A stretch of 6,109 nucleotides of DNA from assembly GCA_002384725.1 (NCBI GenBank), contig DGBF01000131.1:1-6109 (forward strand), written 5' to 3'. Every line of letters begins with the position of its first letter. The stretch's first letter is position 1. Below are positions 1 through 4,574 of the stretch, one piece after another. Made by a program: the position numbers and the translations under genes. The notes under the pieces are model-generated. The model worked only from the letters and a program-made list of their open reading frames with translations. It searched no databases and had not been told where the DNA came from. This DNA comes from Flavobacteriales bacterium UBA4011 (lineage in GTDB: Bacteria > Bacteroidota > Bacteroidia > Flavobacteriales_D > Crocinitomicaceae).

Positions 1-21
1 TACCAACTGAGCTACTCCCGC
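1..21 (-). tRNA. tRNA-Gly, partial (5' end only)
   Basis: Read on the minus strand, these 21 bases begin GCGGGAGTAGCTC and continue AGTTGGTA. This is the acceptor 5' strand, the D-stem and the start of the D-loop of a typical bacterial tRNA-Gly. The anticodon lies beyond the left edge, so identity rests on the 5' end and on position. In E. coli the order Thr(TGT)-Tyr(GTA)-Gly(TCC)-Thr(GGT)-tufB is well known, and the two complete tRNAs upstream here match its first two members. A glycine tRNA with anticodon TCC is therefore likely, with another tRNA-Thr and EF-Tu expected just outside. A 25-base spacer separates it from tRNA-Tyr. Confidence 0.8.
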
Positions 22-46
22 TTAATATTATTCAATAAAAAATGTG

Positions 47-128
47 TGGGGGTGGATGGACTCGAACCAACGATACCTTACGGTGACAGATTTACAGTCT
101 GGTGCAATAGCCACTATGCGACACCCCC
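47..128 (-). tRNA. tRNA-Tyr (anticodon GTA)
   Basis: The minus strand folds as a long-variable-arm (type II) tRNA of 82 bases. The acceptor GGGGGTG (128-122) pairs with CACCCCC (54-48), with A47 as discriminator base. The D-stem is GCA/TGC. The anticodon loop CTGTAAA (97-91) carries GTA, which reads tyrosine codons. The variable arm has ACC/GGT closed by GTAA. The T-loop is TTCGAGT (66-60). CCA is not encoded. Two mispairs stand out: C102 opposite T86 at the top of the anticodon stem, and T70 opposite T56 in the T-stem. It lies 13 bases after tRNA-Thr and is probably on the same transcript. Confidence 0.95.
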
Positions 129-141
129 ATTGCTTTAATTG

Positions 142-215
142 AGCCGATGGAGGGATTCGAACCCCCGACCCGCTGATTACAAATCAGCTGCTCTGGCCAA
201 CTGAGCTACATCGGC
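142..215 (-). tRNA. tRNA-Thr (anticodon TGT)
   Basis: The minus strand gives a 74-base cloverleaf. The acceptor GCCGATG (215-209) pairs perfectly with CATCGGC, and the discriminator is T at 142. The D-arm is GCTC/GAGC. The anticodon stem GCTGA/TCAGC closes the loop TTTGTAA, with anticodon TGT for ACA codons. The T-stem GGGGG/CCCTC contains one G-T wobble around TTCGAAT. CCA is not encoded and would be added after processing. It is the first gene of the tRNA cluster. A transcript from the promoter at 277-306 would carry a leader of about 55 bases before its 5' end. Confidence 0.97.
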
Positions 216-242
216 ACATGATTTTATTTGGTCAATAATTGA

Positions 243-254
243 AAGAACGTTCTT
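243..254. repeat. 12-bp perfect palindrome in the tRNA leader
   Basis: AAGAACGTTCTT reads identically on both strands. It lies between the tRNA promoter and the 5' end of tRNA-Thr, inside the expected leader RNA. As RNA it could form only a 4-bp stem with a 4-base loop, so a role at DNA level, or none, is as likely as a processing signal. A 12-base palindrome can arise by chance in AT-rich DNA. Confidence 0.3.
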
Positions 255-276
255 ACTTACCCCGTATTTGGGTTTG

Positions 277-306
277 CAAATGTATGAAAGAAATCTTTTA
301 TAGCAA
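277..306 (-). promoter_or_regulatory. Promoter of the tRNA cluster (Bacteroidota type)
   Basis: On the minus strand, TTG (306-304) is followed after exactly 19 bases by TACATTTG (284-277). This fits the TTG / TAnnTTTG pattern of the Bacteroidota primary sigma factor, and it predicts a start near 272. Upstream, A10 and T7 tracts (319-338) and TTTTAAAA (310-317) could act as an UP element. The promoter lies after the hpf terminator and drives tRNA-Thr, tRNA-Tyr and tRNA-Gly, and perhaps EF-Tu beyond the edge. The -7 box and start region match those of the rpsU promoter. Confidence 0.8.
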
Positions 307-344
307 TGGTTTTAAAAGAAAAAAATAGTTTTTTTTTTCGCCGC

Positions 345-373
345 AAAAAAAAAGTGGCCTATTGCCACCTTTT
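345..373 (-). terminator. Intrinsic terminator after hpf
   Basis: On the minus strand, AAAAGGTGGC is followed by the loop AATAG and then GCCAC plus a run of nine T. The stem has five GC-rich pairs (GTGGC/GCCAC), extended by a G-T and A-T pairs. It starts 18 bases after the hpf stop codon and ends before the tRNA promoter, so it separates the hpf transcript from the tRNA unit. Confidence 0.85.
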
Positions 374-390
374 CAAGTATTTACAATTTA

Positions 391-681
391 TTAATTTCTT
401 GCTTTTTCTTTGGTAACTTGTTTGCGTAAAGCCTCAACCGCCAAGTCAGCAGCCTCCTCAAAACTTTTACATTGTTTTTTAGCAAATAACTCTTTACCTG
501 GAATCAATAATTTCACCTCAGCGATTTTATTATCCTTGGCAGTACTATTATCCAACCTTAAATAGACTTCTCCAGCAATTATGTTATCAAAGAATACTTC
601 TAATTTATTTACTTTTTCATTTACGAATCCTAACAATTTTTTGTCGGCTGTAAAATGAATTGAGTGCACTTGAATATCCAT
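391..681 (-). CDS. hpf: Ribosome hibernation-promoting factor, short form (HPF/RaiA family)
   Basis: This 96-residue protein has the layout of the short HPF/YfiA family. A first strand (residues 1-11) is followed by a helix (12-31), strands around 35-44 and 53-72, and a second helix with a basic end (73-95). Proteins of this family bind the 30S decoding region in slow growth or stationary phase, block mRNA and tRNA binding and protect idle ribosomes. The extra C-terminal dimerisation domain of long HPF is absent. The ATG lies 2 bases after the xerC stop codon, so translation is probably coupled. No Shine-Dalgarno sequence precedes it. A clear terminator follows. The neighbours rpsU and tRNAs fit a translation role. 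Family assignment is firm; the choice between HPF-like and RaiA-like action cannot be made from sequence alone. Confidence 0.92.
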   Translation of the reverse strand: MDIQVHSIHFTADKKLLGFVNEKVNKLEVFFDNIIAGEVYLRLDNSTAKDNKIAEVKLLIPGKELFAKKQCKSFEEAADLAVEALRKQVTKEKARN

Positions 682-683
682 AA

Positions 684-1559
684 TTAATTTGTTTTGTGCC
701 CGCGTGGATGGGCTTGTGAATAAATATTTGATAATTGTTTGAACGAATTATGAGTATAGACTTGCGTCGCTGCCAAGTTTGCGTGACCTAATAACTCCTT
801 TAAGGTTTCCAACCCTGCTCCATTGTTAAGCATGTGGGTCGCAAAGGTGTGCCGTAGGACATGCGGACTTTTCTTGTCTAAACTCGTTACTTCACTAAGG
901 TAAATATTAATTCTTCTGTAAACAAGTTTTGGGTATAGATTCTTACCGTTTTTTAACACAAACAAACGGCTACCTTGTCCTGCCTCAGTGTCCCGGCACG
1001 CTTGATACTTCCTTATTTTTGCATTCAATTCTGAAGAAATAGGAATTTGACGCTCCTTGTTTCTCTTACCAATAACACGAATGTAATTCGATTGAACTTG
1101 TGTATCCGTTAAGCCGATTAATTCACTCAAACGAATTCCGGTCTGATAAAAAATTTCGAAAATGGTATGATCTCGTATTGATTCAAAATCATTTTGATCT
1201 AACTTTACCTCAATTTTCTCCATTTCAGATTGCTTAGCAAAATGAGGAAGTCTTTTTTCTGTTTTTGGACCTTTAATTTTTGCTAATGGGTTGCTCTCAA
1301 TTTGCCCTTCTTTTTTCAACCATTTATAAAACGCTCTTAGGGAAGAAATTTTGCGATTGATACTTCGGTTGGATAAACCTTTAGCATTCAAATCCATAAT
1401 CCATTCGCGAACGTCTCTTGAATGAACTCGTTCGAATTCAGTATCGGAAGGTAGAGCAATAAAATCGATAAAGGTTTCTAAATCGGCACAATAAGCCAAA
1501 AGAGTATGCGACGAATATCGTCGTTCTACTTTAAGATAATATATAAATTTTTTAAGCAT
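684..1559 (-). CDS. xerC: Tyrosine recombinase, XerC/XerD type
   Basis: This is a 291-residue site-specific recombinase. The N-terminal SAM-like core-binding domain covers about residues 1-88, opening with the Xer-like stretch VERRYSSHTLLAY. The catalytic domain covers about 105-285. All active-site residues are visible: R143 (TGIRLSEL), K165 (GKRNKER), H233 and R236 (HVLRH), H259 (LLGHAN) and the nucleophile Y268. Their spacing matches E. coli XerD (R148, K172, H244, R247, H270, Y279). Xer proteins resolve chromosome dimers at dif with FtsK at the division site. The setting between rpsU and hpf is a housekeeping locus, not a mobile element. The ATG directly abuts the T-tract of the rpsU terminator, so expression probably needs read-through or an unrecognised promoter. 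Which Xer partner it is cannot be settled; the symbol follows common usage in this phylum. Confidence 0.88.
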   Translation of the reverse strand: MLKKFIYYLKVERRYSSHTLLAYCADLETFIDFIALPSDTEFERVHSRDVREWIMDLNAKGLSNRSINRKISSLRAFYKWLKKEGQIESNPLAKIKGPKTEKRLPHFAKQSEMEKIEVKLDQNDFESIRDHTIFEIFYQTGIRLSELIGLTDTQVQSNYIRVIGKRNKERQIPISSELNAKIRKYQACRDTEAGQGSRLFVLKNGKNLYPKLVYRRINIYLSEVTSLDKKSPHVLRHTFATHMLNNGAGLETLKELLGHANLAATQVYTHNSFKQLSNIYSQAHPRGHKTN

Positions 1560-1587
1560 AAAAAAAGGAGACCGAAGCCTCCTTTTT
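1560..1587 (-). terminator. Terminator or attenuator between rpsU and xerC
   Basis: On the minus strand, AAAAAGGAGGC, the loop TTCG and GTCTCCTTTTTTT form an 11-bp stem with one G-T pair. The stem closes on a cUUCGg tetraloop, a very stable fold, and ends in seven T. It lies 22 bases after the rpsU stop codon. The last T is adjacent to the xerC ATG, so it can act as a partial terminator controlling the amount of xerC-hpf mRNA. The 5' arm contains AAGGAGG, a perfect Shine-Dalgarno match. Confidence 0.85.
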
Positions 1588-1609
1588 GAACGTATTTTAT
1601 TCGAATATG

Positions 1610-1801
1610 TTACATTTCTGCACTTTGCATTCTTTGCTTGTAAGCAGCTTTGATACGTTGTTGACGGTCATCAATTGAAGGCTTACGAAATTCTTTACGC
1701 GAACGCAATTCTTTCATAACTCCAGTTTTGTCAAACTTCTTCTTGTAACGCTTCAAGGCTCTTTCGATGTTTTCACCTTCTTTTACTGGTACTATTAACA
1801 T
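1610..1801 (-). CDS. rpsU: 30S ribosomal protein bS21
   Basis: This 63-residue basic protein has the bS21 opening MLIVPVKEGENIERALKRYKKK as visible at residues 1-22, then the conserved KFDKTGVMKELRSRKEF region and a long basic tail. bS21 is a late-assembling small-subunit protein near the 3' end of 16S rRNA. In Flavobacterium johnsoniae, bS21 with bS6 and bS18 is reported to sequester the anti-Shine-Dalgarno sequence, with a C-terminal tyrosine involved; Y54 here stands at the corresponding place as I recall it. Its own promoter lies at 1834-1863, giving a leader of roughly 28 bases. That leader (ending ACTTATAGAAT before ATG) shows no Shine-Dalgarno sequence, although rpsU has been proposed to carry one in relatives. 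A terminator follows. Confidence 0.96.
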   Translation of the reverse strand: MLIVPVKEGENIERALKRYKKKFDKTGVMKELRSRKEFRKPSIDDRQQRIKAAYKQRMQSAEM

Positions 1802-1833
1802 ATTCTATAAGTATTTAAATCAATTTGGGACGG

Positions 1834-1863
1834 CAAATGTACGGGTAATTCCATAAAATGCAA
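1834..1863 (-). promoter_or_regulatory. Promoter of rpsU (Bacteroidota type)
   Basis: On the minus strand, TTG (1863-1861) is followed after 19 bases by TACATTTG (1841-1834), a full match to the Bacteroidota TTG / TAnnTTTG pattern. The start is expected near 1829. TTTTAAAA (1870-1877), a possible UP element, overlaps the last codons of the acyl-CoA dehydrogenase gene, so the promoter is packed against the end of the upstream operon. The same -7 octamer, the same spacing and a CCCAAAT start region occur at the tRNA promoter. Confidence 0.8.
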
Positions 1864-1866
1864 TAA

Positions 1867-3006
1867 CTATTTTAAAATTTCTCTTGAAATAACTAATTTT
1901 TGTATTTCAGAGGTTCCTTCACCGATAGTGCAAAGTTTCGCATCGCGGTAAAATTTCTCAACTGGAAAATCTTTTGTGTATCCATATCCACCGAATATTT
2001 GAACCGCATCATTGGCTACTTCACAAGCTACTTCTGAGACATAATATTTAGCTATAGCGGATTCTTTTGTCAAATTCTTTCCTGTGTTTTTCAAGAATGC
2101 GGATTGATTCAACAACAATTCAGATGCTTCGATCTTCGTCGCCATATCGGCCAATTTGAAACCAATCGCTTGAAATTGTGCGATTGGTTTTCCGAACTGC
2201 TCTCTTTCTTTCGCATATTTTATGGATGCTTCAAATGCTCCTTTTGCAATTCCTAATGCCAATGCTCCAATTGAAATTCTACCACCATCTAAGACTTGCA
2301 TAGCTTGAACGAATCCATCTCCCTCTTTACCAATTAAGTTTTCGGCTGGAATTCGACAATTGTCGAAAATCAATTCGCATGTTTCTGAAGCGCGCATTCC
2401 TAATTTATTTTCTTTTTTCCCAGCTGTAAATCCTTTTGTTCCTTGTTCAACTATAAAAGCAGACATTCCTCTGGAGTCGCCTTTTTCGCCTGTTCGAGCA
2501 ATAACAACAGTAACATCACCTGATTTACCGTGTGTGATAAAATTCTTTGAACCATTCAATACCCACTCATTTCCTTCAAGAACCGCAGTTGTATTCATTC
2601 CTCCTGCATCAGAACCTGTTCCAGTTTCTGTCAATCCCCATGCGCCAATCCATTCAGCTGTGGCTAATTTGGGTAAGTATTTCATTTTTTGTTCTTCGCT
2701 ACCGTGGTAATATATATGTCCAGTGCACAAAGAGTTATGTGCCGCAACGGATAAACCGATTGAGCCACAAACTTTTGCAATTTCAGAAACCACAGTAATG
2801 TATTCGAAATAAGTGAAACCTGAGCCTCCATATTTTTCCGGAATAAAAACACCCATTAATCCTAATTCACCCAATTTTTTAAATACTTGCACGGGGAATT
2901 CTTGGGATTCATCCCATTCCATAAAGTGCGGACGGATTTCTTTCTCAGCAAAATCGCGAATCATTTGCGCGATCATTTTTTGATTTTCGTTTTGGTCGAA
3001 GTTCAT
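1867..3006 (-). CDS. Acyl-CoA dehydrogenase (short/branched-chain type)
   Basis: This 379-residue FAD enzyme has the usual family length and fold: N-terminal helical domain (about 1-118), central beta domain (119-225) and C-terminal four-helix domain (226-379). Family signature 1 ([13 protein letters not shown], 121-133) and signature 2 ([20 protein letters not shown], 337-356) are intact. E363 in IGEGTSEIQ is at the position of the catalytic base in the short- and medium-chain members, which removes the alpha proton. It oxidises an acyl-CoA to the 2-enoyl-CoA and passes electrons to electron-transfer flavoprotein in the cytoplasm. Chain length or branching preference cannot be read from sequence; butyryl- or isovaleryl-CoA-like substrates are plausible. 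The ATG lies 7 bases after the apt stop codon, so it is probably the last gene of the operon. No terminator follows before the rpsU promoter. Confidence 0.93.
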   Translation of the reverse strand: MNFDQNENQKMIAQMIRDFAEKEIRPHFMEWDESQEFPVQVFKKLGELGLMGVFIPEKYGGSGFTYFEYITVVSEIAKVCGSIGLSVAAHNSLCTGHIYYHGSEEQKMKYLPKLATAEWIGAWGLTETGTGSDAGGMNTTAVLEGNEWVLNGSKNFITHGKSGDVTVVIARTGEKGDSRGMSAFIVEQGTKGFTAGKKENKLGMRASETCELIFDNCRIPAENLIGKEGDGFVQAMQVLDGGRISIGALALGIAKGAFEASIKYAKEREQFGKPIAQFQAIGFKLADMATKIEASELLLNQSAFLKNTGKNLTKESAIAKYYVSEVACEVANDAVQIFGGYGYTKDFPVEKFYRDAKLCTIGEGTSEIQKLVISREILK

Positions 3007-3013
3007 TAAACAT

Positions 3014-3541
3014 TTAGTAATTAATTACTGCGTCAATATTATCAGAAAAGCCTTTTATTTTCTCTTTTCCATTTAAAAAATCTAAAGAAACGAGGAAGTT
3101 GAATCCTGCTACTTTCCCTCCACACTTTTCAATAAGATTTGCAGCTGCTGAAGCGGAGCCACCTGTGGCTAATAAGTCGTCGTGGATTAATACCCGCTGA
3201 CCTTCACTCACTGCATCGATGTGCATTTCGATTTCAGCACTACCGTATTCTAGGTCATAAGAATGACTGATTTTATCATACGGCAGTTTGCCTTTCTTTC
3301 TAATCATGATAAATGGCACACCTAATTTCATTGCCAAAGGGTATCCGAATAAAAATCCACGACTTTCTATACCTGCAACGGCATCAATATTCTGCGTTGC
3401 ATAAGAATTGTGCAAGTCGTCCACAATGTCATTTGACAAAACGGGGTCTTTCATTATCGGCGTAATGTCCTTAAAAACAATACCTTTCTTCGGGAAATCC
3501 ACCACATCACGTATGGCAGATTTAATTCTTTTTTCAAGCAT
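3014..3541 (-). CDS. apt: Adenine phosphoribosyltransferase
   Basis: This 175-residue type I phosphoribosyltransferase has the normal length for Apt. The N-terminal stretch [14 protein letters not shown] (16-29) is characteristic of Apt and contributes to adenine binding. [10 protein letters not shown] (58-67) is a conserved core element. The PRPP-binding loop [14 protein letters not shown] (117-130) carries the paired aspartates D121 and D122. The enzyme converts adenine and PRPP to AMP and pyrophosphate, a cytoplasmic purine-salvage step. The ATG is 2 bases after the stop of the helix-hairpin-helix gene, and the dehydrogenase follows after 7 bases, so all three are likely co-transcribed. 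No functional link to those neighbours is evident. The sequence reads intact, with all key motifs present. Confidence 0.96.
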   Translation of the reverse strand: MLEKRIKSAIRDVVDFPKKGIVFKDITPIMKDPVLSNDIVDDLHNSYATQNIDAVAGIESRGFLFGYPLAMKLGVPFIMIRKKGKLPYDKISHSYDLEYGSAEIEMHIDAVSEGQRVLIHDDLLATGGSASAAANLIEKCGGKVAGFNFLVSLDFLNGKEKIKGFSDNIDAVINY

Positions 3542-3543
3542 GA

Positions 3544-4431
3544 CTACAAATATACGTAGGGTTTTAGTTTCTCGAAAAGTTCTGGGTTAATTAATTTAGA
3601 TTCTTTCAATTCTTCAATTTTATTAAACTTCCCTTTTTGTTTTCTCATTTGGACAATGCTGTTGGCCACCGAGTAATTTATATACGGGTGCATTTTCAAT
3701 CGATTTACATCCACTTCGTTTATGTTCATCTTAACTATTGCTGAAGGATCGACTTTGCAATACTTTTCGAACTGATCCAACTTTTCCAAATCCAGCCCAT
3801 ACACTTCGAGTAATTGTTCCTTGCGAACGAATCCGCCTAATAACTCTTTATATGCATTGATGCGAAGTGCATACGATGGGCCTATTCCTGGCATCGACTT
3901 CAAGCCTTCTAAATCGGCAGTGTTTATTTCAACTAAGACAATTTCTTTTTTCTCGTATTTCGGGTATTCCGTGTGCTCTTTGTTTTTGTATTTGCGTTCT
4001 GGATAAATGGTAGAATCTTTTATCAACTGAAAAACCTCTTCTGGAATGACAACAATTTTCGCCAAGAATTCGTTCGTCCAAATTCCTTTTTTAGTGATTT
4101 TTAACATCACCTCGGCTTGTTTGTCACTCAGACCAACGTACATCCATTGCGCTTTCGAATACTGATTTGGGTCAAATTTTTTAGGCGGGCGTCGATACTC
4201 TCTTTTCTTGAAGGAATTCTTCTTCTTTTTTTGTTGTTCTTGAATGTAATTCGCCTGAAGTTGTTCCATTTTCTCAATTTCTAATTGAGTTAGTTCAACA
4301 GCATCTGTTTTTTTAAACAAAGAAAACAATCTGGGTGTATAAATGATAAGTAAACACAGAAAGACCAAAAGAAGAATTCCTCTTTTGGTCTTTCTTGAAA
4401 TAAAATCGGGTACTTCCTTATCCTTTTTCAT
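3544..4431 (-). CDS. Membrane-anchored helix-hairpin-helix (ComEA-like) protein
   Basis: This 295-residue protein has a basic N-terminus, one transmembrane segment (about residues 17-36) and then a long soluble part, which the positive-inside rule places in the periplasm. A charged stretch rich in Q, K, R and E (50-85) precedes three ComEA-like helix-hairpin-helix units, about 88-140, 168-228 and 235-295. Only the second has the canonical glycine hairpin (LKSMPGIGPSYALRINAYK, 177-195); the first (GLSDKQAE) and third (HPYINYSVA) are altered. ComEA-type domains bind DNA without sequence preference, usually in DNA uptake, so an envelope DNA-binding role is possible but unproven. The start overlaps the stop of the upstream small membrane protein (ATGA), and apt follows after 2 bases. 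The GAGGAAG just before the ATG is coding sequence of the upstream gene's acidic tail. Confidence 0.85.
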   Translation of the reverse strand: MKKDKEVPDFISRKTKRGILLLVFLCLLIIYTPRLFSLFKKTDAVELTQLEIEKMEQLQANYIQEQQKKKKNSFKKREYRRPPKKFDPNQYSKAQWMYVGLSDKQAEVMLKITKKGIWTNEFLAKIVVIPEEVFQLIKDSTIYPERKYKNKEHTEYPKYEKKEIVLVEINTADLEGLKSMPGIGPSYALRINAYKELLGGFVRKEQLLEVYGLDLEKLDQFEKYCKVDPSAIVKMNINEVDVNRLKMHPYINYSVANSIVQMRKQKGKFNKIEELKESKLINPELFEKLKPYVYL

Positions 4432-4574
4432 ACTTCCTCATCGTCATCATTTTCGTAATACGAATCTGGCTCCTGTCTTTTCGGAGCTCTTAAGACTTTA
4501 TAAAAAAAGAATCCCATTAGAAATGCCACCAACACTTGTGTCGTGACCATCATAATTAATGCTGAGGTGTTCAT
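4428..4574 (-). CDS. Small single-span membrane protein, likely MetS-type transporter subunit
   Basis: This 48-residue protein has one hydrophobic helix (about residues 5-28), a short basic patch (RAPKR, 29-33) and a strongly acidic tail (ENDDDEEV). I chose the ATG at 4574 because it overlaps the transporter stop codon as ATGA, while an earlier in-frame ATG at 4616 would add 14 polar residues (TRLPSRTQKN and so on) inside the transporter gene. Its size, topology and place directly behind an NSS-family transporter recall MetS, the small subunit of the MetPS methionine/alanine importer of Corynebacterium glutamicum, which is needed for transport there. Sequence similarity to MetS could not be tested, so this is an inference from context. 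Its stop codon overlaps the start of the next gene in a second ATGA. Confidence 0.75.
   Translation of the reverse strand: MNTSALIMMVTTQVLVAFLMGFFFYKVLRAPKRQEPDSYYENDDDEEV

Noticed and set aside
311..353. A and T runs as a simple-sequence repeat or phase-variable tract
   Set aside because: They lie between genes, within the terminator T-tract and the upstream promoter region, and do not touch a reading frame. They are better explained as terminator and UP-element sequence.
684..1559. Tyrosine recombinase as sign of an integrated element next to tRNA genes
   Set aside because: Integrases often sit beside tRNAs, but this protein has Xer length and motifs, lies in a housekeeping gene order, and there are no repeated tRNA ends or phage or plasmid genes.
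2360..2710. Plus-strand open frame of 116 codons opposite the acyl-CoA dehydrogenase gene
   Set aside because: It is antisense to a gene with full domain support, is not similar to any family I recognise and has no promoter pattern. The other plus-strand frames over apt, the helix-hairpin-helix gene and the transporter were rejected for the same reason.
3547..3554. TATATTTG just before apt as an internal promoter
   Set aside because: It fits TAnnTTTG, but 19 bases upstream there is TTC and not TTG, and the octamer is the coding sequence for the last residues of the upstream protein. It would leave almost no leader before the apt ATG. It is possible but unsupported.
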